64,000 bases of DNA from Rubellimicrobium aerolatum (GTDB taxonomy: Bacteria; Pseudomonadota; Alphaproteobacteria; Rhodobacterales; Rhodobacteraceae). Location of the stretch: the NCBI RefSeq assembly GCF_017872975.1, contig NZ_JAGGJP010000015.1:1-64000 (forward strand), in the 5' to 3' direction. Positions 45,281 through 54,787 of this stretch are shown in pieces; within the stretch, counting starts at the first letter, position 1, and every line of letters starts with the position of its first letter. Below the pieces are notes generated by a model. That model made no database searches. It saw nothing but the letters and a program-made list of their open reading frames with translations, and had not been told where the DNA came from. A program made the position numbers and the translations under genes.

Positions 45281-46354
45281 GTGTCCTCCGTCACGCTGCA
45301 AGCGGTCCGCAAGACCTGGGGGGCCTTCGAGGCGCTGAAGTCCCTCGACCTCCACATCCCCGACGGGGAGTTCCTGGTGCTGCTCGGCCCCTCGGGCTGC
45401 GGCAAGTCCACCACCATGCGGATCGTCGCGGGCCTGGAGGAGGTCTCCTCCGGCACCCTCCTCTTCGACCGGGAGGACGTGACCCGCGTCCACCCCCGCC
45501 GCCGCAACGTGGCGATGGTGTTCCAGAACTACGCGCTCTACCCCCACATGACGGTAGCCGAGAACATCGGCTATCCGCTCAAGGTGACGGGCGTGGACAA
45601 GGCCAAGGCCCGCGAGAAGATGCTCGACGCCGCGCGCAAGGTGGACCTGACGGACTACCTGTCCCGCCTGCCCCGCGACCTGTCGGGCGGGCAGCGGCAG
45701 CGGGTGGCGCTGGCCCGCGCGCTGGTCCGCGACCCGCGCGTGTTCCTGCTCGACGAGCCGCTGTCGAACCTCGACGCCAAGCTGCGCGTGGCGATGCGGG
45801 CCGAGATCAAGCACCTCCAGCGCTCCATCGGCGTGACGATGATCTACGTGACCCACGACCAGATCGAGGCGATGACGCTCGCCGATCGGATCGTGCTGAT
45901 GAACAAGGGGCAGATCCAGCAGATCGGCACGCCCGACGAGATCTACGACGACCCGGCGAACCTCTTCGTCGCGGGCTTCATCGGCTCGCCGCCCATGAAC
46001 GTGGTGACGGGCGAGGTCGCGGACGGCGTGTTCCGCGCGCCCGGCGTCACCGTCCCCGGCGCGCCCGGACGCGGCCCCGTCACCCTGGGCTTCCGGGCCG
46101 AGGACGTGACGCTCTCGCCCACCGGCGCCTTCCAGGGCACCGTCTTCGAGGTCGAGCCCACGGGCGAGTCCACCTTCCTCGTGGTCGAGGTTGGCGGCGG
46201 CCGGGCGATGCTGCGCGCCGACAAGAAGCACCGCCCCGCCCTGGGCTCGCCCGTGGCCTTCGACGTGCCCGCGTCGCAATGTCTCTTCTTCAACCCTGGG
46301 GACGGCCTGCGCCTGCGCCGCACCGTCCCGCATCTCCAGCAGGTGACCGCATGA
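45281..46354 (+). CDS. Polyol ABC transporter ATP-binding protein
   Basis: 357 residues from a GTG at 45281, 4 bases behind the small membrane gene. Walker A GPSGCGKST is near 38, QNYALYPH near 82, signature LSGGQRQRVALARA near 135, Walker B VFLLDEP near 155 and THDQ near 191. A C-terminal regulatory domain follows (LGFRAEDVTLS). The stop overlaps the next start (ATGA 46351-46354). Confidence 0.93.
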   Translation: MSSVTLQAVRKTWGAFEALKSLDLHIPDGEFLVLLGPSGCGKSTTMRIVAGLEEVSSGTLLFDREDVTRVHPRRRNVAMVFQNYALYPHMTVAENIGYPLKVTGVDKAKAREKMLDAARKVDLTDYLSRLPRDLSGGQRQRVALARALVRDPRVFLLDEPLSNLDAKLRVAMRAEIKHLQRSIGVTMIYVTHDQIEAMTLADRIVLMNKGQIQQIGTPDEIYDDPANLFVAGFIGSPPMNVVTGEVADGVFRAPGVTVPGAPGRGPVTLGFRAEDVTLSPTGAFQGTVFEVEPTGESTFLVVEVGGGRAMLRADKKHRPALGSPVAFDVPASQCLFFNPGDGLRLRRTVPHLQQVTA

Positions 46355-47466
46355 ACATCCAGACCCAGACCGCGACCGAGGCCCCGGTCATTCCCGACAC
46401 CATGAAGGCCGTCGTCTGCCACGGCCCCCGCGACTACCGGCTGGAGGAGGTGCCCGTCCCGGCGCCCGGCCCTGGCGAGGTGCTGGTCCGCGTCCATCTC
46501 GCGGGCGTTTGTGCCTCGGACGGCAAGGCCTACGAAGGCGCGCCGAAGATCTGGGGCACCAACGACGGCCAGGGCCGCTACATCGAGCCGCCGGTCATCG
46601 TGGGGCACGAGTTCGTGGCGCAGGTGGTGGCCTTCGGCGAGGGGGCCGAGGGCCGCGACGGCCTGAAGGTCGGCGATTACGTCTGCTCCGAGCAGATCGT
46701 CCCGTGCCAGGAGTGCCTGTATTGCAAGGAAGGGCTCTACTGGCTCTGCGAGCCGCACGACATCTACGGCTTCCACCAGCGGACGCCGGGCTCCTGGGCC
46801 GAATACATGGTGTTCCCGCGCAAGGCGCTGAACTACAGGCTGCCCGAGGGCATGGACCCCGATCACGGCGTCTTCGTGGAGCCCCTGGGCTGCGCCGTCC
46901 ACACGATCAACCGCGCGGAGATCCGGTTCAACGACGTGGTGGTGATTGCCGGGTGCGGGAGCCTCGGCCTCGGCATGGTGGCCGCCGCGCGGATGAAGAG
47001 CCCGAAGATGATCGTCGCGCTCGACCTCCACCCCGCCCGGCTGGAGCTGGCGCGGAAGTGCGGCGCGGACCTGACCATCAACCCGCGCGACGAGGACGCG
47101 GTGTCGAAGGTCAAGGAGCTGACCGGCGGCTACGGCTGCGACGTCTACATCGAGGCCACAGGCGCGCCGCGGGCGGTGACGCAGGGGCTCGACATGATCC
47201 GCAAGCGTGGGCGCTTCATCGAGTTCAGCGTGTTCCGCGAGCTGGTGACGGCCGACTGGTCCATCATCGGCGACACCAAGGAGCTGGACATCAAGGGCGT
47301 CCACCTGAGCCCCCACGCCTACGACACCGCCATCCGCATGATCGCCGAGGGGCGGCTGCCTATGGAGGAGATCATCACCCACAAGCTGCCCCTGGAGGAG
47401 TTCGAGCAGGGCATCCAGATGGTGATCGACGGCTCGGCTTCGCTCAAGGTGACGCTGCGCCCCTGA
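46351..47466 (+). CDS. Zinc-dependent polyol dehydrogenase, erythritol/L-threitol dehydrogenase-like
   Basis: 371 residues, MDR family. Catalytic Cys in GVCASDGKAYEG near 53, GHEFVAQV near 90, and all four structural-zinc cysteines in CQECLYCKEGLYWLC near 120-134. The NAD motif GCGSLG is near 210. The long insertion around APKIWGTNDGQGRYIEPP is characteristic of enzymes annotated as erythritol/L-threitol dehydrogenase (EltD). It should oxidise the imported polyol to a ketose. Start at 46351 by overlap with the ATPase gene. Substrate assignment is from family memory. Confidence 0.8.
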   Translation: MNIQTQTATEAPVIPDTMKAVVCHGPRDYRLEEVPVPAPGPGEVLVRVHLAGVCASDGKAYEGAPKIWGTNDGQGRYIEPPVIVGHEFVAQVVAFGEGAEGRDGLKVGDYVCSEQIVPCQECLYCKEGLYWLCEPHDIYGFHQRTPGSWAEYMVFPRKALNYRLPEGMDPDHGVFVEPLGCAVHTINRAEIRFNDVVVIAGCGSLGLGMVAAARMKSPKMIVALDLHPARLELARKCGADLTINPRDEDAVSKVKELTGGYGCDVYIEATGAPRAVTQGLDMIRKRGRFIEFSVFRELVTADWSIIGDTKELDIKGVHLSPHAYDTAIRMIAEGRLPMEEIITHKLPLEEFEQGIQMVIDGSASLKVTLRP

Positions 47467-47493
47467 GAGGGCGCGGCCAAGGGAGGGACAGGA

Positions 47494-48255
47494 ATGATCA
47501 TCGACCGATTCCGCGCCGACGGGAAGGTGGCGCTGGTGACGGGCGGGACGCGGGGCATCGGCCTCGCCATCGCCCGCGCGCTGGCCGAGGCGGGCGCGCG
47601 CGTCGTCATATCCGCCCGGACCGATCCGGGCGGGACGGAAAGCCTCCGCGCCGACGGCCACGAGGTCGAGTATCGAGCGGCGGACCTGCTGGAGCCCGGC
47701 GCGGCGGATGCTCTGGTGGCGGGCGTCGTCCGCGATCACGGACGACTCGACATCCTCGTGAACAACGCCGGCGTCGCCGACCACGGCGCGACCGAGGACT
47801 TCGACGACGACCGGCTGGCGCGGCTGATGGGCCTCAACTTCGACGCGGTGTTCCGCGCCTGCCGCGCCGCGATCCGGCCCATGCGGGCGCAGGGCGGGGG
47901 CGTGATGCTGAATATCGGCTCCATCTCGGGGCACATCAGCAACATCCCGCAGAAGCAGTCGGCCTACAACGCCTCCAAGGCCGCCGTGCACATGCTGTCC
48001 AAGAGCCTCGCGTCGGACCTCGCCGAGGACAACATCCGCGTGAACGCCATCGCGCCGGGCTACATCACCACGGCGATGACCGAGGGCGGATTCGCCAACC
48101 CCGAATGGGCCCCGGTCTGGACCGACATGACGCCGATGCGCCGCCCCGGCACCCCGGAGGAGGTCGCGGCTCTGGCGCTGCTGCTGTGCACCGACGCTTC
48201 CAGCTACATGACCGGCAGCGTCGTCACCATCGACGGCGGTTACACGCTGCGCTGA
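47494..48255 (+). CDS. SDR-family polyol dehydrogenase (threitol-type candidate)
   Basis: 253 residues. TGGTRGIG near 18-25, NNAG near 87, Ser in NIGSISGH and YNASK near 160, and the ending TIDGGYTLR. It lies 27 bases behind the MDR dehydrogenase with its own GGGAGGGACAGG ribosome site. In mycobacterial tetritol operons an MDR (EltD) and an SDR (DthD) act on different stereoisomers, and this pair could do the same. No kinase or isomerase for the ketose is in the window. Confidence 0.8.
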   Translation: MIIDRFRADGKVALVTGGTRGIGLAIARALAEAGARVVISARTDPGGTESLRADGHEVEYRAADLLEPGAADALVAGVVRDHGRLDILVNNAGVADHGATEDFDDDRLARLMGLNFDAVFRACRAAIRPMRAQGGGVMLNIGSISGHISNIPQKQSAYNASKAAVHMLSKSLASDLAEDNIRVNAIAPGYITTAMTEGGFANPEWAPVWTDMTPMRRPGTPEEVAALALLLCTDASSYMTGSVVTIDGGYTLR

Positions 48256-48266
48256 CAGGGCCCTTC

Positions 48267-48291
48267 CCCGGCGCCCCTGGACGGGGCCGGG
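48267..48291 (+). terminator. Imperfect hairpin ending the polyol operon
   Basis: CCCGGCGCCCC (48267-48277) pairs with GGGGCCGGG (48283-48291), leaving a 2-base bulge, 12 bases after the SDR stop and before the KaiC-like gene. Terminator role inferred. Confidence 0.3.
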
Positions 48292-48393
48292 CCGCCTCGA
48301 CGCCGGCGCGGAACGGTGTAGATCACTCGTCGCGGCGCGGTCCCGGCTCGCTTGGGCGGGTCGGCGCGCGACGGTGAGGAGAAGGGCCGACCC

Positions 48394-49896
48394 ATGCAGG
48401 AGCAGGACGACATCCCCCCGCTGGCCTCCACGGGGGTCGGGGGACTCGATGACGTGCTGGGCGGGGGCCTGACGGCCGAGCGTCTCTACCTGGTCGAGGG
48501 CACGCCCGGCACCGGCAAGACCACCCTTGGGCTGGGCTTCCTGCGGGCCGGGGCCGCCGGGGGCGAGCCCTGCCTTTACGTCACCCTGTCCGAGACCGAG
48601 GCCGAGCTGCGCGCCGTGGCGGTCACCCATGGCTGGACGCTGGACGGCATCGACCTCTTCGAGATGGTGCCCGAGATCGGCCTCGGGCAGGAGCAGGAGC
48701 AGACGCTCCTCCATCCGAGCGAGGTCGAGCTAGGCGAGACGGTGCGCGGCGTCATGGCCAAGGTCGAGGAGACGCGGCCCCGGCGCGTGGTGCTCGACAG
48801 CCTGTCGGAGTTGCGGCTGCTGGCGCAGAGCCCGCTGCGCTACCGGCGGCAGATCCTCGCTCTCAAGCACTTCTTCTCGACGCGGCGCTGCACGGTGCTG
48901 GTGCTCGACGACCGCACCTCCGAGCCGGGCGACCTCCAGCTCCACAGCATCGCGCATGGCGTGATCTCGCTGGAGCAGTCGGTGACCGGCTTCGGCGCCG
49001 AGCGGCGGCGGCTTCAGATCGTGAAGATGCGGGGCATGAAGTATCGCGGCGGCTTCCACGATTTCGCGATCCTGCGCGGCGGGCTCTGCGTGCATCCCCG
49101 GCTCTCGGCGTCGGAGCCTCCGAAGGAGTTCGAGGCCGAGCCGCGTTCGACCGGCAACTCGGCTCTGGACCGGCTGCTGGGGGGCGGCCTCGTGCCCGGC
49201 ACGGCCACGCTGCTGACCGGGCCGGCGGGCGTCGGCAAGACCACCACCGTCGTGCAGTGCATGACCGAGGCGCTGCGCCGGGGCGAGCCCGCTGCCTACT
49301 TCCTGTTCGACGAACGCGCGCCGACGCTGCTCGGTCGGTCGGCGGCTCTCGGCATGGACCTGCGGCCCTTCCTCGACGGCGGCCGGCTCGACCTGCGGCG
49401 CATCGACCCGGCCGAGCTGTCGCCCGGCGAGTTCTCGGGCCTCGTGCGGCAGGCGGTGGAGGAACGCGGGGCCAGGGTCGTCGTGGTGGACAGCCTCAAC
49501 GCCTACCTCCAGTCCATGCCGGACGAGCAATACCTCGTGCTCCAGATGCACGAGCTGCTGGGTTACCTCGCGCAGCATGGGGTCGTGTCGCTCCTGGTGC
49601 TGGGGCAGCATGGGGTGATGGGCGACATCCGCGCCGACGTGGACCTGAGCTACCTCGCCGACACGGTGATGCAGCTTCGGTTCTTCGAGGCGGAGGGCGA
49701 GGTGCGGCAGGCGATCTCGGTCATCAAGACGCGGACCACCGACCACGAGCGCACCATCCGCGAGTTCCGCATCGGCGCGGGCGGGCTGATCGTGGGCGAG
49801 CCCCTGCGCGACTTCCAGGGCGTGCTGACCGGCGTGCCGGTCTATCGCGGCTCGGAGCGGGCGCTGCTGGAGCCGCCCGCCGACGCGGCGTCCTGA
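48394..49896 (+). CDS. KaiC-like double-domain RecA/RAD55 ATPase
   Basis: 500 residues made of two KaiC-type domains. Domain 1 (about 10-245) has Walker A EGTPGTGKTTLG near 36 and Walker B VVLDSLSEL. Domain 2 (about 252-485) has Walker A GPAGVGKTT near 275 and VVVVDSLNAY. The glutamate positions next to the fold switch read TLSETEAE and LFDERAPTLL. The Ser/Thr pair that is phosphorylated in cyanobacterial KaiC is not visible at the matching place, so a clock is unlikely. Start at 48394 with GAGGAGAAGG ahead. The kinase gene begins at the next base after its stop, suggesting that it modulates that kinase. Confidence 0.9.
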   Translation: MQEQDDIPPLASTGVGGLDDVLGGGLTAERLYLVEGTPGTGKTTLGLGFLRAGAAGGEPCLYVTLSETEAELRAVAVTHGWTLDGIDLFEMVPEIGLGQEQEQTLLHPSEVELGETVRGVMAKVEETRPRRVVLDSLSELRLLAQSPLRYRRQILALKHFFSTRRCTVLVLDDRTSEPGDLQLHSIAHGVISLEQSVTGFGAERRRLQIVKMRGMKYRGGFHDFAILRGGLCVHPRLSASEPPKEFEAEPRSTGNSALDRLLGGGLVPGTATLLTGPAGVGKTTTVVQCMTEALRRGEPAAYFLFDERAPTLLGRSAALGMDLRPFLDGGRLDLRRIDPAELSPGEFSGLVRQAVEERGARVVVVDSLNAYLQSMPDEQYLVLQMHELLGYLAQHGVVSLLVLGQHGVMGDIRADVDLSYLADTVMQLRFFEAEGEVRQAISVIKTRTTDHERTIREFRIGAGGLIVGEPLRDFQGVLTGVPVYRGSERALLEPPADAAS

Positions 49897-51876
49897 GTGG
49901 AGCGCCGCGTCCTCATCCTCGCGCCGCGCGGCCGGGACGCGGCGGTCGCCAGCCACCTGCTGGGCCAGCACGGCCTTGCGAGCCACGTGAGCGCGGATTT
50001 GGGCGACCTCGTGGACCGGCTGGAGGAGGGCGCGGGGGCGGCCCTCGTCACCGAGGAGGCGCTGGCGGTCGGGGATCGGACGCGGCTGATGGCCTGGATC
50101 GCGGGCCAGCCGCGCTGGTCCGACTTCCCGTTCGTGGTCCTCGCCAACGGCACGCGGGGGCCGCGCCCCGCCTCGGCCACCGCGACGCTCGACCGGCTCG
50201 GCAACGTGGTGCTGCTCGAACGGCCGCTCCATGGCGACGCCATGATGGGGGCGCTGCGGTCGGCGCTCAAGGCGCGGCAACGGCAATACGAGATCCGGGC
50301 CTTCGCCGACACGCTGGAGCGGTCGGTCGCCGAGCGGACGGCCGAGCTGGAGCAGGCGCGCGAAAGCCTCCAGATCGCGCTGGACGCGGCGGGGATGGGA
50401 AGCTGGGACCTCGACCTGCGGAGCGGCACCGCCCGGCGCGGCGGGCGGCACGACGAGATCTTCGGCTACGCGGAGCCCGAGCCCCACTGGAGCCAGGAGA
50501 CCTTCATGCGCCACGTCGCCCCCGAGGAGCGGGCCGCCGTGGCGGCGGCCTTCGACGAGGCGCTGGCGACGGGCGTGCTGGACATCGAGTGCCGGATCGA
50601 GGCGGCGGGCGGCGGGCGGCGCTGGATCGCGGTCAAGGGCCGCGTCCATCGCGACGCGGAGGGCCGCCCGGCCCGCATGACCGGGGTCGTGTCCGACGTG
50701 ACCGCGAGGAAGGACGCCGACGCCCGGCTCGCGCAGGCGGCGAAGATGGACAGCATCGGGCAGTTGACCGGCGGCGTGGCCCACGACTTCAACAACCTCC
50801 TCACGCCGATCCTGGGCAGCCTCGACCTGCTGCGGCGGCGCATCCCGAACGACCCGCGCGCCGAGCGCCTGCTGGATGGCGCGTTGCAGGCGGCCGAGCG
50901 GGCGGCGACGCTGACCCAGCGCCTCCTCGCCTTCGCGCGGCGGCAGACCCTCGCGCCGCAGGCGGTGGACCTGGGGGCGCTGATCGAGGGACTGGTGGAA
51001 CTGGTGCGCCGCTCGCTCGGCCCGACGATCAAGGTGGGGGTCGAGGTCGCGCCGGACCTGCCCGCCGCGCGGGTCGATCCGAACCAGCTGGAGCTCGCGC
51101 TCCTCAACCTCGCGATCAACGCGCGGGACGCCATGCCGCAGGGCGGGCGGCTGTCGATCCGGGCCGAGGAGGCGAGCGCGGGCGAGCGCGGCGGGCTCGC
51201 GCCCGGCCGCTACGTCCGCGTCGTGGTGGCGGACACCGGCATCGGCATGGACAAGGCCACGCTCGCCAAGGCGGTCGAGCCCTTCTTCAGCACCAAGGGC
51301 GTCGGGCGCGGCACCGGGCTCGGGCTGTCCATGGTGCATGGGCTGGCCGCCCAGTCGGGGGGCACGCTGCATCTGGCCAGCGAGCCGGGGCGCGGCACGA
51401 GCGTCGAGCTCTGGCTTCCGGCGACCGATCGCGAGGAGGCGGGCGCAAGCGGCCCCGAGGCCCAGGCCATGCCGGTGCGGCCGGGGGCCACGATCCTTCT
51501 CGTCGATGACGAGCAGCTGGTCCGCGAGGCGACGGCCGACATGCTGCGCGACCTGGGTTATGGCGTGGTCGAGGCCAGCTCGGGCCTGCGGGCGCTGGCG
51601 CTGCTGCGGTCCCATCCGGGGGTCGAGGCGGTCGTGACCGACTACCTCATGCCGGGGATGTCCGGGGCGGCGCTGATCCGGGAGCTGCGGCAGGGCGGAT
51701 ATGCCCTGCCGGTGCTGCTTGTCACCGGCTACGCCAACGCCGGGGTGGACGTGCCCGAGGACGTGGCGCGGTTGGCCAAGCCCTTCCGGCAGGCGGACCT
51801 CGCCACGCGGCTGGCCGCGCTGCTGGGCGCGGAGTGCAAGGGGCGGCCGGGCACGGCGCTGCGGGTCGTGGAGTAG
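49897..51876 (+). CDS. Hybrid sensor histidine kinase coupled to KaiC-like ATPase
   Basis: 659 residues from a GTG abutting the KaiC-like stop. Residues 1-130 have a receiver-like fold without the phospho-Asp (AALVTEEAL), a likely docking domain. A coiled coil follows near 138-165, PAS near 165-278, and HisKA with GGVAHDFNNLL and His near 298. The ATPase has NLAINARDAMPQGG near 404 and GTGLGLSMVHGL near 472. A true receiver starts near 531 with Asp in VVTDYLMPG near 581. KaiC-like/kinase gene pairs recur in alphaproteobacteria and their signal is unknown. Confidence 0.9.
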   Translation: MERRVLILAPRGRDAAVASHLLGQHGLASHVSADLGDLVDRLEEGAGAALVTEEALAVGDRTRLMAWIAGQPRWSDFPFVVLANGTRGPRPASATATLDRLGNVVLLERPLHGDAMMGALRSALKARQRQYEIRAFADTLERSVAERTAELEQARESLQIALDAAGMGSWDLDLRSGTARRGGRHDEIFGYAEPEPHWSQETFMRHVAPEERAAVAAAFDEALATGVLDIECRIEAAGGGRRWIAVKGRVHRDAEGRPARMTGVVSDVTARKDADARLAQAAKMDSIGQLTGGVAHDFNNLLTPILGSLDLLRRRIPNDPRAERLLDGALQAAERAATLTQRLLAFARRQTLAPQAVDLGALIEGLVELVRRSLGPTIKVGVEVAPDLPAARVDPNQLELALLNLAINARDAMPQGGRLSIRAEEASAGERGGLAPGRYVRVVVADTGIGMDKATLAKAVEPFFSTKGVGRGTGLGLSMVHGLAAQSGGTLHLASEPGRGTSVELWLPATDREEAGASGPEAQAMPVRPGATILLVDDEQLVREATADMLRDLGYGVVEASSGLRALALLRSHPGVEAVVTDYLMPGMSGAALIRELRQGGYALPVLLVTGYANAGVDVPEDVARLAKPFRQADLATRLAALLGAECKGRPGTALRVVE

Positions 51877-51884
51877 CATCGCGG

Positions 51885-54644
51885 TCAGTCCCGCGTCGCG
51901 AGGTCGAGGAGCCCGTCCCAGAGCGCGGTCGCGGTCGGGTCGGCGTCGAAGGGGTCGCGCAGGAGGCGGAAGGTGCAGATGGTCAGCTTGCCGCGCCCGA
52001 GCCGCTTTTCCACGATGAAGGCGGCGGGGCGGTGGACCCAGCCGACCACGGTGCCCGAATGGACGCGGCCCCGGAACTCCCAGGAGCGCAGGTGCGACAG
52101 GACCTGGTGCGGGATGACGCGGGCGAAGGCGAGGTCGAGCATCGGCCCGCCGGGCAGGTGCGCGAAGGCGCCGTCGCGGCGCAGCCACGGGAAGTTGCCC
52201 ACCCAGTCGCCGCGCCAGATGGTGCCGTGGCGGTTGTGCAGGCCGTAGCCGGGGAAGCTGAAATAGGGCTCGGACCGCATCCCGCCGGGCGCGTCCTCGA
52301 TCTGGAGCGTCATCGGCCCGTCGCGGGGGGCGGTGTCGTCGCGGAGGCGGCGCTGGCCGGGCTCGGGCAGCAGGAGGTAGTGGGCGCCGGCGTGGATCGC
52401 CTCGACGCGCGGGCCGTCGAGCACGTCGGTCACGAAAAGGGCGGCGTCCTCGGCCTCGACCTCGCGGTGGCCGAGGACCAGCAGGCGCTCTCCGATCAGG
52501 GGGCGGTCGGTGCGGAAGGCGATGCGGCGCTCGGGCGAGGGACGATCGGGGTGGAGGGCGATGCTTTCGCGCGTCTCGGCCAGGAGGCGGCCGTCGGCGG
52601 TGCGGAGGGCGAGGTCGAGCGTCGCCATGCGGGGGCCGTCGCCCGAGGGGGCGCGGAGCGGCAGGGGGGTGTCGGCGACCGTCATGGGGGTTTGGGGGCC
52701 GAGGGGGACGGAGCCGCCCTCGCCTTCCAGATGCCATTCGAGCCGCGCGCCTTCGGGCAGGGTGGCGCCGCCGGTCGCGACGCGGGTGGCCGCATGGATC
52801 GGCTGGCCGGCGCGGGCGGCGTGGTGGGCGAGGCCGGGGGCGATCACGAGGTCCGTGTTCACCGGGGCGAGGGCCTGGGCGAAGACGCGGGGGTTGCGGG
52901 CCATGTCCATCAGGCCGTTGCCTTCCCAGTGCACGTCCGTCAGCTCGGTGATGACGTAGCCGGTGATGGGGGCGTGGGCGCGGATGTCCTCGATCTCCCA
53001 CTTGAGGCTGGTGAACTGGTGCCACTGGGCGGCTTCGATGAACTGCGTGAAGCCGCCGAACACCTGTTCGAGGCCGATCTCGTGGAAGCGCTGCTCGATC
53101 CCCGTGGGGAGCGCGACGCCGAGAGCCCAGGTCGCGCCGTAAGGCATCCACCAGGGGTCGCGGTCGTCCTCGTCCCGAAGTTTTGCCGGGTCGGGGAGGC
53201 CCCAGACGCCGAACTCGGACAGGATCAGGGGTTCGTCGCCGGTGCGCTGGGTCTCGGGGCTGGGGATGAAGGTCCAGTCGGCGTTGGCCGCGAATTCGCG
53301 GTTCAGGGCCTCCCACTCCTCGCGGCGGTCGAGCGCGGTGCGGTAGTAGTGGTAGTCGTTGAGGTCGGTCTTGACGTGGGCGTTGGGGAAGCAGGCGGAG
53401 TTGTCCACGACGAGGCGGAGGGGGTCCTCGGCCTTGAGCCAGTCGAACATCTCCACGATCCAGCGGCGCTGGTCGGCGACCTCGCGCAGGCGGGTGCCCC
53501 AGTCCTCGTTGATGAGGGTCCAGATGACGATGGACGGGTGGTTGCGGTCGCGCAGCAGGATGCCTTCCATCGTCGCGCGCAGGCGGGCGGCGGAAGCGGG
53601 GGTGAAGCTCTCGATGTTGGGGATCTCGGACCAGACGAGCAGGCCGAGGCGGTCGGCGACGTCGTAGTAGCGGGGGTCGGGAATCTTGATGTGGACGCGC
53701 AGGCAGTTGAGGCCGAGGGCCTTGGCCTTGCGGGCCTGGTCTTCCAGCATCTCCAAGGACGGCGGCGTGCCGAAGCCGTCGGGGTAGTAGTCCTGATCGA
53801 GCGCGCCGCGCAGGTAGAGCGGCTGGCCGTTGAGGTGGATCGCGCCGTCGCGGGTCTCGATGTGGCGGAAGCCGAACGTGTCCTCGCGGCGGTCGATGTC
53901 GTGGCCGCCTTCGTCGCGCAGGGTGGCGCGGAAGGTGTAGAGGGCCGGGTGATCGGGGGACCACGGGGCCACGTCGGTCAGGGTGACGGCGTGGGAAAGG
54001 TGGTCGGCCGCGATGTGCAGCGTCTCGGTGTGGACGGTGGCGCCGGCGGGGTCGAGGACTTCGAGCGCGACCGCGCCGTGAAGGGGGCGCGAGAGCGACA
54101 GGCGCAGCGCGAGGCGCCCCTCGGGCCAATGGGGGTCGAGGCGGATCGCGGCGATGTGGGTCGGGTGGCGGGCTTCGAGCGTGACGGACTGCCAGATGCC
54201 GCCCTGGGGGCCATACCAGCTCTGCTTGCCGTGGGGGATCTCGGCGAAGTCGTGGGCCTCGGCGTTGCGGTGGGCGTCGGGGAGGGTGGCCTCGACCTCC
54301 AGCAGGTCGTCGCCGGTGAGGAGGTCGGCGGGGATCACCGCCTCGAAGGGGAGGTAGCCGCCTTCGTGGCGGGCGATCTCCTGACCGTTGACGCGGACGA
54401 TGGCGAGTTCGCTCACCGCGCCGAAGTGGAGGGCGAGTTCGCGGCCTTGCCAGTCGGCGGGGACCGTGAAGCGGCGGCGGTAGAGGCCGGTCCCGAAGGC
54501 CCAGGCCAGGTCGGGGAACTGCTGCCAGACGCCGGGCACCCACGCCTCGCGCCAGCGCTGGTCGGAGTCGTGGCGGAACTCCCAGATCCCATCCAGGGAG
54601 AGCCGGGCGCGGGCGGCGGTGTCGGTGGTCGTTTCGGTCGTCAT
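51885..54644 (-). CDS. Glycoside hydrolase family 2 protein (beta-galactosidase/glucuronidase type)
   Basis: 919 residues. A jelly-roll sugar-binding domain covers about 15-170 (GIWEFRHDSD; GVWQQFPDLAW; FGAVSELAIVRVNG), an Ig-like domain about 175-270, then the TIM barrel to about 600. The acid/base Glu is in WTLINEDWG near 385 and a candidate nucleophile Glu in LILSEFGVWG near 490. An extra C-terminal region of about 300 residues follows. There is no signal peptide, so it is cytoplasmic and acts on imported oligosaccharides. The ATG at 54644 is chosen for the strong AAAGGAGT site; the start at 54668 lies before it. Probably works with the GH51 enzyme and ABC system next door. Confidence 0.88.
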   Translation of the reverse strand: MTTETTTDTAARARLSLDGIWEFRHDSDQRWREAWVPGVWQQFPDLAWAFGTGLYRRRFTVPADWQGRELALHFGAVSELAIVRVNGQEIARHEGGYLPFEAVIPADLLTGDDLLEVEATLPDAHRNAEAHDFAEIPHGKQSWYGPQGGIWQSVTLEARHPTHIAAIRLDPHWPEGRLALRLSLSRPLHGAVALEVLDPAGATVHTETLHIAADHLSHAVTLTDVAPWSPDHPALYTFRATLRDEGGHDIDRREDTFGFRHIETRDGAIHLNGQPLYLRGALDQDYYPDGFGTPPSLEMLEDQARKAKALGLNCLRVHIKIPDPRYYDVADRLGLLVWSEIPNIESFTPASAARLRATMEGILLRDRNHPSIVIWTLINEDWGTRLREVADQRRWIVEMFDWLKAEDPLRLVVDNSACFPNAHVKTDLNDYHYYRTALDRREEWEALNREFAANADWTFIPSPETQRTGDEPLILSEFGVWGLPDPAKLRDEDDRDPWWMPYGATWALGVALPTGIEQRFHEIGLEQVFGGFTQFIEAAQWHQFTSLKWEIEDIRAHAPITGYVITELTDVHWEGNGLMDMARNPRVFAQALAPVNTDLVIAPGLAHHAARAGQPIHAATRVATGGATLPEGARLEWHLEGEGGSVPLGPQTPMTVADTPLPLRAPSGDGPRMATLDLALRTADGRLLAETRESIALHPDRPSPERRIAFRTDRPLIGERLLVLGHREVEAEDAALFVTDVLDGPRVEAIHAGAHYLLLPEPGQRRLRDDTAPRDGPMTLQIEDAPGGMRSEPYFSFPGYGLHNRHGTIWRGDWVGNFPWLRRDGAFAHLPGGPMLDLAFARVIPHQVLSHLRSWEFRGRVHSGTVVGWVHRPAAFIVEKRLGRGKLTICTFRLLRDPFDADPTATALWDGLLDLATRD

Positions 54645-54787
54645 CGGCGGCACTCCTTTCATGGGCATGACTCGGGTTCATGCGAGCATCATGCCGGACG
54701 GATGTTAACGGTCTCCGAGAGTAACGAGCGCTCAGCACCCACTTCGCGCAACACCCCCGCGCAACACCCCCCGGCGGGTGGGGGGGT

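Noticed and set aside
41868-48255. Calling this operon smoEFGK (sorbitol/mannitol transport)
   Set aside because: The binding protein and first permease do not look like the Rhodobacter Smo proteins I know, and the zinc dehydrogenase is of the erythritol/threitol type.
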